Assembly: GCF_052030685.1 (NCBI RefSeq)
Contig: NZ_JBQAJM010000023.1
Location: forward strand, 1-38,151
Direction of reading: 5' to 3'
Source of the DNA: Caedibacter sp052030685
Lineage (GTDB): Bacteria > Pseudomonadota > Gammaproteobacteria > Francisellales > Francisellaceae
DNA length: 38,151 nucleotides
Shown: positions 7,965 through 16,420 of the stretch, piece by piece
How positions within the stretch are numbered: position 1 is the first letter of the stretch
How the letters are laid out: each line of letters opens with the position of its first letter
Made by a program: the position numbers and the translations under genes
Notes under the pieces: generated by a model
Databases searched by the model: none
Told to the model about the DNA's origin: nothing
The model's input: the letters and a program-made list of their open reading frames with translations, nothing else

Positions 7965-9509
7965 ATGATTCGCAATACACGAATAATTTCGCTATCCACA
8001 ATGAGTGCATTTTCACTAATCCTCTTTGGGTGTGGTGGCAGTGGCTCTCCACCAACCACTGCACTGTCACTTGCTGGCACAACCAATCAATACTACAACC
8101 AAAGCTATACTTATAAAGCAACATTTTCTAATCTTGGGAGCACTCAAGGCACTGGAATCACGAATTGCACATTGAATATTTCAGGAGATGCTAGCGCCTA
8201 TCTGCAACTTGTTAATACGCAAATTACTGCTAACCAATGCATCTTTACGGTAAAAGATGTTAATACAACAAACACCAATTTATTGGCCTCACTATCAGCC
8301 ACTGCTACCTATAATAACCAAAGCTACCAATCCGGTAATAGCCTTCAAGTAGAAGCATATAGTATCCAAGTCAATCCTCCACAACCAGGAACTACCAATT
8401 ACTGGCGCTTAAACTTTCCTTCAGGCACCACATTACCAAGCTATGTTTATCAAGGTCAGAAATTAATTGCTTATGTTGAAAGCTTGGCACAACCGGTTTT
8501 TTTAATGCCGACAAATACAAATGGTACTTTTCAAATTATCACGCCTAATGGCAATGGAACTTATCGAGGTTGCGAATTGACAATGTCTCCATCAAATGCC
8601 GTCTCTGGCAGCTGTCCTGGCATTAGCTCACCTCAACTCAGTGGTAATGAACTTAATGTTTCCTATGCTGCAGGCACATTACCAAGTATTACTCCACAAG
8701 TAACACCAACGCCCCCAACGTACCCACCACGACAAATTGTTTTTATGAACAATCTCACTTCAGCGGTTACCATAAAAGTTACCGGTGGTGGTCAAGACAG
8801 TTCATTCACAGTAAATGGTCAATCAAACTATAACTATGCCATTCCTGATGCTGGCCTAACATCATATAATTTCCAAATTGCTAGTATTAATACGCGCAAT
8901 GTAAGTGACGGAACATATGGTGAATATGCAACACTTTTAGAGGTAACTTATCCAGCACTTACGGATATTCATAATCAAGCAAATATTGATGTTTCAATGG
9001 TCAATGGCTATAACACACGCTACAACTTCTACCCTCAAGCAGGCACTTATTTCACCTATGACTTTGCATTAGGTGATACCACACAAGCAGTCGCTTATTT
9101 TGATGAGCAAATCCCTGCATCAACATTCAATCCAAACAACATTTCACTTGAGCAATTATGCCAAACTATTGATAGCGGAATGAAAGCGCAACAATCACAA
9201 TTTAACAGTACTAATTTTATTGCAACCTCATTATCAAGCTTTGCTGGTTGCTATAGTCCACGATCTGTTGCCAGTGTCGCCTTTGGCCCAACATCCGATA
9301 TTTTTAACCAATATGGTTGCGTTGGCGCTTATGGAACACCGGCAACATGTACAACTGGCGCCAACTCCAGTTATGTTAGCAATATTCACGCCAATGCTTT
9401 TCACGGTTATGCTTATCCTTATGATGATTGGTTTGCTGATTATTCTGCTGATAGGCACACGTCTTTAGTATTTGAAATATTAAGCGCCCCCAATGGCTTA
9501 GCAAATTAA
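7965..9509 (+). CDS. Lipoprotein with C-terminal thaumatin-like domain
   Basis: The start at 7965 is set by AAGGAG (7953-7958). An upstream in-frame ATG has no ribosome site. The 514-residue product has a lipoprotein signal peptide with lipobox LFGC (Cys23). Residues 24-240 form Thr/Asn-rich beta-sandwich-like sequence with paired cysteines. A Pro/Thr linker (about 238-255) leads to a domain that runs from RQIVFMNNL (residue 256) to the end. This last part follows the order of thaumatin-like proteins: an N-terminal strand with a 'NN' turn, TLLEVTYPALTDIHNQANID, then DVSMVNGYNTRYNFYP (compare DISNIKGFNVPMNF of thaumatin), and HGYAYPYDDWFADYS, which resembles the AYSYAYDD segment. The thaumatin assignment is my motif reading and needs a profile search. 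The protein may bind or attack beta-glucans. It is followed after 36 bp by a small membrane protein gene. Confidence 0.7.
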   Translation: MIRNTRIISLSTMSAFSLILFGCGGSGSPPTTALSLAGTTNQYYNQSYTYKATFSNLGSTQGTGITNCTLNISGDASAYLQLVNTQITANQCIFTVKDVNTTNTNLLASLSATATYNNQSYQSGNSLQVEAYSIQVNPPQPGTTNYWRLNFPSGTTLPSYVYQGQKLIAYVESLAQPVFLMPTNTNGTFQIITPNGNGTYRGCELTMSPSNAVSGSCPGISSPQLSGNELNVSYAAGTLPSITPQVTPTPPTYPPRQIVFMNNLTSAVTIKVTGGGQDSSFTVNGQSNYNYAIPDAGLTSYNFQIASINTRNVSDGTYGEYATLLEVTYPALTDIHNQANIDVSMVNGYNTRYNFYPQAGTYFTYDFALGDTTQAVAYFDEQIPASTFNPNNISLEQLCQTIDSGMKAQQSQFNSTNFIATSLSSFAGCYSPRSVASVAFGPTSDIFNQYGCVGAYGTPATCTTGANSSYVSNIHANAFHGYAYPYDDWFADYSADRHTSLVFEILSAPNGLAN

Positions 9510-9545
9510 TAAGAATAAGTAAAACAAGTTAAAGGAGCAGCATCA

Positions 9546-10079
9546 ATGAATACAACGACAATTAGTTTTTGGGACATGCTTATTTATACCCCATGGTGGG
9601 TTTATCTGATTTTTATTTACTGCCTTGTTATTGGCATCAAAGCGACTAAGCCACGCACGGTATCACTGACGAAACTCTTGATCATTCCAATCATTTTCAC
9701 GCTACTATCACTTGATACCTTGGTTAGTGTATTTCCATTGACATTAACCAATATTATCATCTGGATTATTGCGATACTAGTTGGCGTTGGTGCCGGACTG
9801 ATCATCGCATTAAATGGTAAATATGACGTGATCGTACCAACTAAATCCATTCATTTTCATGGAGGATGGTTCACCTTTGTTTTATTGGTCATCATCTTTA
9901 TCAGTAAATACGATGTCAACTATAAACTTGCGTTAGAGCCAACCCTTGTCAAGCAATTTACATTTAGCCTTATTAGTCTTGGTATCTCAGGGATATGTAG
10001 TGGACTTTTTGTTGGACGATTGATTGGTTACATCAAGCGTTATCGTCAAGCCAAACAAGTAACCAATGCCACACAATAG
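9546..10079 (+). CDS. Small multi-pass membrane protein (DUF6622-like)
   Basis: The product has 177 residues with four to five hydrophobic helices: about 13-31, 43-62, 67-89, 104-122 and 136-160. The sequence TPWWVYLIFIYCLVIGIKATKPRTVSL, with the invariant-looking TPWWVY and KPR segments, resembles the family annotated DUF6622, of unknown function. AAGGAG at 9532-9537 fixes the ATG. The gene lies 36 bp after the thaumatin-like lipoprotein and is probably cotranscribed with it. No catalytic motif is visible. Confidence 0.65.
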   Translation: MNTTTISFWDMLIYTPWWVYLIFIYCLVIGIKATKPRTVSLTKLLIIPIIFTLLSLDTLVSVFPLTLTNIIIWIIAILVGVGAGLIIALNGKYDVIVPTKSIHFHGGWFTFVLLVIIFISKYDVNYKLALEPTLVKQFTFSLISLGISGICSGLFVGRLIGYIKRYRQAKQVTNATQ

Positions 10080-10219
10080 TCAATCCGTCTGATTAATCAG
10101 TTTTGCTTATACTGTTAATAAATAATATATCAACTGTTTGTTTTGCTATCGCCAAACAACTCGCCTATCATTATCCAATGATTATCTTTATCATTTCATA
10201 ACCATACGGAGCCCTCTAC

Positions 10220-11488
10220 GTGAGCATAACCATTTTTTTGCTGATATTAATCTTATTATCACTGGCACAATTTTATAAAATCAGTTTTAACATTCGTGCC
10301 GTTTCCTCTTTAATCATCGGCGTTGTCTTCGGTATCGTTTTACGTCTATTCAATCAAAGCAGTGGTGATGACACCCTGCATAGCCTCTTGAATTTAGTCA
10401 GTGACACTTATATTAGCTTACTTAAGATGTTAATTATCCCATTGGTGTTAACTGCTATTATCCATGCGATTGTTAATCTGCGTCATCATCAAGGATCTTA
10501 TCTGATTAAAATGGTCACCAAAGCGGTTGTTATTATTCTACTTCTTACCGGCATTAGTGCGGTTATTGGTGGATTAGTCGGCTCATGGATGCATATTGGC
10601 TTTGGCATGTCATTCTCTGGTGCTTTAAATACTCCAGAAGCCCATAACCTTGTGGATACAATCACGGGCATGTTACCAAGCAATCCTGTTACCGCCATGG
10701 CGGATAATAATGTCATCGCCGTCGTTATTTTTGCGGCTTTAATTGGCTTTGCCACGTTAAAGCTCCATCAACAAGAACAAGAAATCGCAGCCCCTTTTAT
10801 TAGCTTTATTCATTCAGCATTTTTTGTTGCCAAAAAGCTTGCCAACATGATTATCGCTCTGACACCTTATGGTGTATTTGCATTGATGAGCCAAATGACA
10901 CTTGATCATGGATTAACAACCTTAATACAAATGATCAACTTTATTAACGCAATGTATATTGCCATGCTTATTGTTATCGTTATGCATACTGTATTGATTA
11001 CACTAAGCGGTGTTAATCCAATTCATTATTACAAAAATGTTTGGCGCGCGTTACTGGTTGCCTTTACCACTCGCTCAAGCTTTGGTACATTACCAGTAAC
11101 TATGGATGCCTTGGGCAATCGCTTAAAACTATCTGAAAGTGTTTCAAACTTCACACCGAGCATTGGTGCTACCATTGGCATGAATGCTTGTGCCGGTATT
11201 TATCCAGCAATGCTTGTCGTTATGACCTTAACGATCATGGGTGAGCCGATTACTTGGCAGATTATCTTATTAGTTGGTGCAATTAATATGATCGCGTCAT
11301 TGGGTGTCTCAGGCATCCCTGGAACCGCTTTTATTGCAGCGGGTGTTACCTTTGCAACCCTTGGTTTACCATTTAATATCATCGCCCTTGTGCAAGGCGT
11401 TGATCCGATTATTGATATGGGACGCACCGCAACCAACGTCAATGGCGTGATGACAACAGCAGTTATTACTGATAAAACCACACGCTGA
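10220..11488 (+). CDS. Dicarboxylate/amino acid:cation symporter (DAACS/SLC1 family), L-cystine transporter TcyP-like
   Basis: This 422-residue integral membrane protein of the glutamate/aspartate/cystine symporter family has the helical-hairpin serine motif in FTTRSSFGTLPVTMDAL. It also has the TM7-8 region NFTPSIGATIGMNACAGIYPAM and the C-terminal DPIIDMGRTATNVNGVMTTAVIT, which contains the substrate- and sodium-binding DMGRT-N motif. The DMGRTAxNVxG variant and the RSS hairpin are closest to E. coli TcyP/YdjN-type cystine transporters, so cystine is the best guess. Glutamate or dicarboxylate cannot be excluded. The start is GTG, preceded by ACGGAG at 10206-10211. Confidence 0.85.
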   Translation: MSITIFLLILILLSLAQFYKISFNIRAVSSLIIGVVFGIVLRLFNQSSGDDTLHSLLNLVSDTYISLLKMLIIPLVLTAIIHAIVNLRHHQGSYLIKMVTKAVVIILLLTGISAVIGGLVGSWMHIGFGMSFSGALNTPEAHNLVDTITGMLPSNPVTAMADNNVIAVVIFAALIGFATLKLHQQEQEIAAPFISFIHSAFFVAKKLANMIIALTPYGVFALMSQMTLDHGLTTLIQMINFINAMYIAMLIVIVMHTVLITLSGVNPIHYYKNVWRALLVAFTTRSSFGTLPVTMDALGNRLKLSESVSNFTPSIGATIGMNACAGIYPAMLVVMTLTIMGEPITWQIILLVGAINMIASLGVSGIPGTAFIAAGVTFATLGLPFNIIALVQGVDPIIDMGRTATNVNGVMTTAVITDKTTR

Positions 11489-11598
11489 TGTATGCCGTTC
11501 ACAAATCATTTTATAATATTTCTGCCCTTGAGTTTCCTGCACTTTTGAGTGATCCCTACCGTCATTGTATTTTGACAATAGTCCTAGCTATAAATGAG

Positions 11599-11626
11599 TT
11601 GAAAAATGTGAGTTCATTACTATAGT
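11599..11626 (+). promoter_or_regulatory. Putative sigma70 promoter for the lipoprotein at 11661
   Basis: TTGAAA (11599-11604) and TATAGT (11621-11626) are spaced by 16 bp, ending 34 bp before the start codon. The match is good, but nothing beyond the motif supports it. Confidence 0.45.
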
Positions 11627-11660
11627 TAGCATAACACCACGCTCAACTAGAGGATCTCTC

Positions 11661-13304
11661 ATGATTAAAAAATATTTTTCAGCTGTTTTAGTTACCTCAA
11701 TAGCAGTAGCTCAATTTGGTTGTTCAAAGGGCGGTGATGATAATTCTTCGAATAAGATCAATCACTCAAAACAAGCTAAACTGGTGACAGACACTAGCCA
11801 TTTAGCGCCCAACTTCATCCGCATCAAAGTGCATAATCAAGGTGATGCACCAACAGATAAACTGATATATAGCAAATCAGGTTATCATTTAAACTTTTAT
11901 TTTGATCAACAAGACAACAATGATGATGTCGTTTGTGGCAATGGACGTTGCCCTAATGCCTGCAATATAGATACACCAATTCAGGCGAATGATTATTGCT
12001 ATATTTACGTTTACGGCACAAAAGATACCAACATATTGGCAAAAGGCGGTCTAAATATCAGTGATGAGCTTAATCAAAATATCAACTATCAAATCTCCCA
12101 AACAAATACTTTGTTAAGCTTTTTATATCAATTAAATCAAACCACAGACCCAGATGCTTATATTGCCAGTTATCATCCTCAAAACACCAACCAACCTTGG
12201 CAAGTAAGTTCACAAGCGATTGCTAAAAATATTGATGACCCACGCGGAATATTTGATATAGCGACCACTCTTAAGGGAGTGATTTATGCCAATACTTTTG
12301 TCGATAATAGTCCGGAAAAACAGCCAATCACTGCAAACAGCGTGATCTTTGACGCAAATAACAATCAATTTGATTTAATCACAGATAATGGGCTGCCTCA
12401 AGGTACTTTTCCTTTGGGACAAGTAACTGTGACAGCAGACGATGTGCTTTACTCATTACTTTATAATAAAAAAACTGACGAAAGAAGCCTAGGATATATT
12501 AATTTAGATGCCGAAAATCCTACTTGGCAAATAATGCAAAAACCCAATCCAACAGAAGATATCGAATATCTGGTAACGAATTATTTTGGTGACGTATTTT
12601 TAGCAACTAAAAACAACAATACCATTAACTTCTATCGTCTATCTAAAGGACACTGGGTGACATTAACCAACGCTAAGCTAACCAATCAATTCAGCAGCAT
12701 TACGCAGATGCTATTTGATCACCATGATGATCTGTATCTGTTGGGTAAAGATATCAATAATAAAACCCTATTAATGGTCTATTCACCGGCTAAAGATGAT
12801 GTCTTTAATCTTTCTATAAGTCATCCAGCACCAGATCAAAAGCGCTTAGACACGGCAACTAGCTCATCAAACACATCACCAACCACACCAACAACACCAG
12901 CCACACCAACTATACCAACCAACTTACCCAATATCATCAATCAAATTGGCTTTGACCATCAACACCGTTTATATGTGGCAAGCGCTCGCTTCATCAAATC
13001 AACAGATCCAAAACCCATACTGAATATTATCATGAGTGATCAAACTCAAACCAATCCAAATCTATCTCAAGCAAAACAAATTACCCCTGATAATCGCAAT
13101 ATATCAGCCCCTTTTATTGTTGCTGAGGAAGGTGTTATTTATGCAACTGAATACCAAAACCATACTGCCACGATTGTTAAATATGATCCTGAAACCAATC
13201 AATGGACATCGATCAGTGACCCCTATTTACGCGCGCTTAATCTCAATGTACTTCCTTTTAATTATGCTGTAGCGAAAAACCTTCACATCCAATTAGACGA
13301 ATGA
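11661..13304 (+). CDS. Lipoprotein with beta-propeller-like repeats, function unknown
   Basis: The product has 547 residues. A lipoprotein signal peptide ends at Cys21 (AQFGC), and AGAGGA precedes the ATG. Residues about 40-150 form an Ig-like segment with a four-cysteine cluster (CGNGRCPNACNID...DYC). From about 170 onward, repeats of the form 'D(D/G)xxYxxxxxxxxxxxxYxxxxxxW' recur (for example ADDVLYSLLYNK, GDVFLATKNN, HDDLYLLGKD, HRLYVASARF, EGVIYATEYQ...YDPETNQWTSI), as in kelch/SMP-30-type beta-propellers. A Ser/Thr/Pro linker (about 395-415) interrupts the repeats. I do not recognise a specific family. The likely location is the outer membrane, facing the periplasm or the surface. Its 3' end overlaps the convergent MFS gene by 12 bp. 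Confidence 0.75.
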   Translation: MIKKYFSAVLVTSIAVAQFGCSKGGDDNSSNKINHSKQAKLVTDTSHLAPNFIRIKVHNQGDAPTDKLIYSKSGYHLNFYFDQQDNNDDVVCGNGRCPNACNIDTPIQANDYCYIYVYGTKDTNILAKGGLNISDELNQNINYQISQTNTLLSFLYQLNQTTDPDAYIASYHPQNTNQPWQVSSQAIAKNIDDPRGIFDIATTLKGVIYANTFVDNSPEKQPITANSVIFDANNNQFDLITDNGLPQGTFPLGQVTVTADDVLYSLLYNKKTDERSLGYINLDAENPTWQIMQKPNPTEDIEYLVTNYFGDVFLATKNNNTINFYRLSKGHWVTLTNAKLTNQFSSITQMLFDHHDDLYLLGKDINNKTLLMVYSPAKDDVFNLSISHPAPDQKRLDTATSSSNTSPTTPTTPATPTIPTNLPNIINQIGFDHQHRLYVASARFIKSTDPKPILNIIMSDQTQTNPNLSQAKQITPDNRNISAPFIVAEEGVIYATEYQNHTATIVKYDPETNQWTSISDPYLRALNLNVLPFNYAVAKNLHIQLDE

Positions 13305-14501
13305 TAGCGCAAATAAAGCACCAACCATTGACATGAAGATAGTCATAAAAATAACAATCAGATGCCCCTTAATATAATAACCAACGATCAATGCCGTTGA
13401 TATATATGCACCGGTAGTGATCTGACCTAAAGATGCCATTATGCGTTCTTGATTTGACACTTGCGAGGTAATATAGGCAGTAATTGCATTTTGCATATTT
13501 GGAAAAATAGCAAAGAAAATTAGCGCACCAAACCATAAGGCAGCTAATAATCCAATCCACGCTTTAAGGCTCACAATAGATATCGCAAGCATTACTGATA
13601 AAAGTAATATGATTTGATATAACTTAAAATTGCCTTGATTAAAATCAAGGCGCATTGATAGCAATGTACTGACTGCTAAGACAATCGACATCACAACAAA
13701 AAACCAACTAATTTGAGTTAATCCGTAATGACAATATAACTGTAATGCAGGTGCTAAAGTTTGTATATAAAGCGCAATTGCTAATTGTACCATGATAGCC
13801 ATTGCCATCAGTAAAGTTATTTTTTTTGACCATTTTTTAAACTTATTTTTTGATTTAGTGACTACAAATCGATTTAGCTTAGAGACATTTTGTGTCTCTG
13901 TCATCGGCAGTATTCTTTTCATCATTATTAAATTCATAATAATCAATAATATTGGTATAAATAATGGATAAATTACAACATAAGCACCTGAGAACAAACT
14001 AATACTTGAAACAATCAATGGACCAAAAATAACACCTGTTACTGCAGCAATCGTTAAAATATTATAAGCATGCTGACGTTGATTTATTTCAGCATAAGTT
14101 GCATTAATCACATGATATAAAATAATATAACTCCCTGCAAAAAATCCACCAACAATTCGACTAAGCAAGAACAATACATAACTATGCATCAAAAGTGCAA
14201 TCATGGCGCCTAAATAACTTAACAAAATCCCAATAAGCCCAAATTTCAAAGCGCGTCCTTTGCCAATACGTTGAGAGAATTTTGTCAGTATTGGCAATCC
14301 AAAGAGTGATCCTGTAGAAAAACCAACCAAACAAAATGAGTACAGCATTTCTGTACTTATCTTATAGGAAAATATCAAGACATCCCTCTTAATGAAAAAG
14401 ATATAAGGTAGTAAAGTATAGAAAACACCGTTACTCATCGCATCGTTAAACAGGATAACAAATAGCCCCGATAAAAAAATTATATTTGCTTTTTTTGTCA
14501 T
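13293..14501 (-). CDS. MFS transporter
   Basis: This is a 402-residue protein with about 12 hydrophobic helices and a basic central loop (KLNRFVVTKSKNKFKKWSKK, around residues 200-220) dividing two six-helix halves, as in drug:H+ antiporter-like MFS proteins. Motif A after TM2 is degenerate (GSLFGLPILTKFSQRIGKGR). TM5 has a GVIFGPLI segment resembling the antiporter motif C. It is the last gene of a three-gene cassette and starts 4 bp after the acyltransferase stop. It is therefore likely to export, or sense, the product made by the two upstream enzymes. The substrate is unknown. Confidence 0.85.
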   Translation of the reverse strand: MTKKANIIFLSGLFVILFNDAMSNGVFYTLLPYIFFIKRDVLIFSYKISTEMLYSFCLVGFSTGSLFGLPILTKFSQRIGKGRALKFGLIGILLSYLGAMIALLMHSYVLFLLSRIVGGFFAGSYIILYHVINATYAEINQRQHAYNILTIAAVTGVIFGPLIVSSISLFSGAYVVIYPLFIPILLIIMNLIMMKRILPMTETQNVSKLNRFVVTKSKNKFKKWSKKITLLMAMAIMVQLAIALYIQTLAPALQLYCHYGLTQISWFFVVMSIVLAVSTLLSMRLDFNQGNFKLYQIILLLSVMLAISIVSLKAWIGLLAALWFGALIFFAIFPNMQNAITAYITSQVSNQERIMASLGQITTGAYISTALIVGYYIKGHLIVIFMTIFMSMVGALFALSFV

Positions 14502-14505
14502 AAGA

Positions 14506-15174
14506 CTATAACTTTTTCACAACTTTTGCGGGATTGCCTATTGCAATAACATTATCAGGAATCGATTCATAAACAACACTGCCTGCGCCAACGACGCTAT
14601 TCTCACCAATAGTGACCCCTTTGAGGATAATCGCTGCTGTTCCTATCCACGCATTTTGTTTAATTGTTACCGGTTTAACTGTAATTTTCTCAGCCTCATG
14701 CGCCGTATTGCGTGCTCTTATAGCGTGACCACTTGAGTCCATAATGGTAACCATAGGTCCAAGAATAACATTCTCTTCAATAGTCACTTGTTCATAAGCA
14801 ATAATTGCCGTTCCTGGGAGGTAGACATTATCTTTGATGATGATACGCCCTGAATTATGATTATTAAGTCTAACCGATGTCAACTTAACTGGCTGATTAT
14901 GAAATGCAGGTGCATCTGATGAGTCTAAATAAACATTCTTACCCAAACTAATAACACCCTTAAAATCATCAATATTTAATCGATCAAAACCTGAAGTTGC
15001 AGCAGCTTTTTCTTGATCCACCGCTAATGTATAGGTTATTTTTGGCATGCCCGAAAAAACAGTATTCTCACCCACAGAAACACCAAAATTTCGCACATGT
15101 GAAATCTCTATACCAGCATTTCTTGTTTCAGTATCAGGCATTGGTAGGTAATGATTTTTATATATAATTGGCAC
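14506..15174 (-). CDS. Hexapeptide-repeat (left-handed beta-helix) acyltransferase
   Basis: The product has 222 residues. The C-terminal half has isoleucine-patch hexapeptide repeats (IIIKDNVYLPGTAII, VTIEENVILGPMVTI, VTIKQNAWIGTAAIILKGVTIGENSVVGAGSVV) and ends with IPDNVIAIGNPAKVVKKL, the signature of WbbJ/LacA/NodL-type O-acetyltransferases. In that family a histidine of the MDSSGH segment is catalytic. The N-terminal 75 residues have further beta-helix-like turns (ISHVRNFGVSVGENTVF). The start is GTG at 15174, preceded by AGGA; the nearest ATG downstream has no ribosome site. It lies 9 bp after the glycosyltransferase, in the same operon. It probably acetylates a sugar made by its neighbour. 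Confidence 0.88.
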   Translation of the reverse strand: MPIIYKNHYLPMPDTETRNAGIEISHVRNFGVSVGENTVFSGMPKITYTLAVDQEKAAATSGFDRLNIDDFKGVISLGKNVYLDSSDAPAFHNQPVKLTSVRLNNHNSGRIIIKDNVYLPGTAIIAYEQVTIEENVILGPMVTIMDSSGHAIRARNTAHEAEKITVKPVTIKQNAWIGTAAIILKGVTIGENSVVGAGSVVYESIPDNVIAIGNPAKVVKKL

Positions 15175-15183
15175 AATATCATC

Positions 15184-16146
15184 CTAAACCGTCTCAACAA
15201 GACGGAAACGATCCGATTTATGTAATCTATTCTCAACATCTTGCAATGTGGCTGTTTTGATACTTTCATCAAAGTCAAATAGATAAATTGCTACATTTAA
15301 CGATAACTTTCCACCAAGTTTTGATAACGCAAGGTTTTCACCAATGTATTTATAATAACATGTCTGCCATAACTGATAGCGCTGATGAAGTTCAAGAGAT
15401 TTGGCAAGTGTTTGAGAGTCATCTTTACTATCATTATTGTCGTGATAACAATGAAAGCCGAGCGCTTGTTTATTCAATAGAAAACAGTTGCCTTGTAAAT
15501 ATAAGCGAATACCTAAGTCAACATCCTCTCCTCCCCAAGAGGTATAGCTTTCATCAAACATACCTGCTTTCATAAAGCTCTCTTTTGAGACGGTTGCCAA
15601 GCATGTCCAGTAAATATCAAACGGTGCTGGCCAAGTACTAATATTTCTGCCTAGCAAGTTATACTGAAAATCACGAATATCACCAATATTATTCCGCTGA
15701 CAATAGTCGATATATTCATCCGCTTGATGCGTTTGATCACGCAGATAAGGATGCTGATTGAAATCAACTTCAAAACCATAAACATAGCCAATGGTTGCGA
15801 TATCTTTTTCTGCATTTTGATGTTGCTCAATAATACTCGAAAGAGATTGTGAATGAAGTACAACACCACTATCCACGAAAGTAAGTATCTCTCCAGATGC
15901 ATTTAAAGCACCTAAATTACGTGCTTTAGAAACACGAAAACCCAAGTCTTCTTGCCATAAATACTTTACATTGATCTTCGCTTTAAACGATTCAACTAAA
16001 TCTTGACTGTCATCATCACCACCATCATCAACAACTATGACCTCAAAGCTATTTTTATCTATCATTTGTTCAGATAACGATGCTAAGGTCTTTTTTAATA
16101 AATTTTGACGATTATATGTAGGTATCACTACACTGACTAAATACAT
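15184..16146 (-). CDS. Family 2 glycosyltransferase with C-terminal galactosyltransferase-type (7C) domain
   Basis: This 320-residue GT-A enzyme starts with SVVIPTYNRQNLLKKTLASL and contains EVIVVDDGGDDDS, which binds UDP-sugar. The usual DxD metal site is D92-S-G (FVDSGVVLHS), a variant seen in some GT2 enzymes. GFRVSKARNLGALNASGE precedes it. TSWGGEDVDLGIRLYLQG (W204-GGED) is the conserved acceptor/catalytic loop of the 7C domain. There are no membrane segments, so the enzyme is cytosolic. It is the first gene of the cassette with an acyltransferase and an MFS transporter. The acceptor may be a lipid-linked glycan or a small molecule; the sequence does not say which. Confidence 0.88.
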   Translation of the reverse strand: MYLVSVVIPTYNRQNLLKKTLASLSEQMIDKNSFEVIVVDDGGDDDSQDLVESFKAKINVKYLWQEDLGFRVSKARNLGALNASGEILTFVDSGVVLHSQSLSSIIEQHQNAEKDIATIGYVYGFEVDFNQHPYLRDQTHQADEYIDYCQRNNIGDIRDFQYNLLGRNISTWPAPFDIYWTCLATVSKESFMKAGMFDESYTSWGGEDVDLGIRLYLQGNCFLLNKQALGFHCYHDNNDSKDDSQTLAKSLELHQRYQLWQTCYYKYIGENLALSKLGGKLSLNVAIYLFDFDESIKTATLQDVENRLHKSDRFRLVETV

Positions 16147-16303
16147 CTATACTTTCCCCATTTTTTAAAACTTACAAGTGTCCCCACACAACCAAGTTTG
16201 ATTATTGAAAATCTATTATTGATTTTAATATAGCCAATATTAAATATTATATTCCATGAATATCCTAATCTAAAAATATCAATCTACTGCAATTGCTTAA
16301 AAC

Positions 16304-16373
16304 AAAAAAATCCCATAAGCCTAGGGAGCGGTATAGTCAAAACAGGAAGAGAAACTACGAACCTAGGCTTATG
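16304..16373 (-). terminator. Rho-independent terminator with long loop, 3' of the porin gene
   Basis: Perfect 12-bp inverted repeats at 16314-16325 and 16362-16373 (CATAAGCCTAGG / CCTAGGCTTATG) enclose a 36-base loop. On the minus strand the stem is followed by GGGA and seven T (16310-16304). It lies 48 bp after the porin stop and also separates the porin from the glycosyltransferase operon. The loop is unusually long for a simple terminator. Confidence 0.75.
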
Positions 16374-16420
16374 AGAACTGGTAAGATCCTCAATCAATGA
16401 GTGATCTAAATCTGTGATTC

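Noticed and set aside
10089..10100. 12-bp palindrome CTGATTAATCAG followed by TTTTG, as terminator or operator
   Set aside because: AT-rich stem with no loop and only four T; too weak to call.
11572..11594. TTGACA...TATAAA promoter upstream of the lipoprotein
   Set aside because: The spacer is only 11 bp; the TTGAAA/TATAGT pair at 11599-11626 is better.
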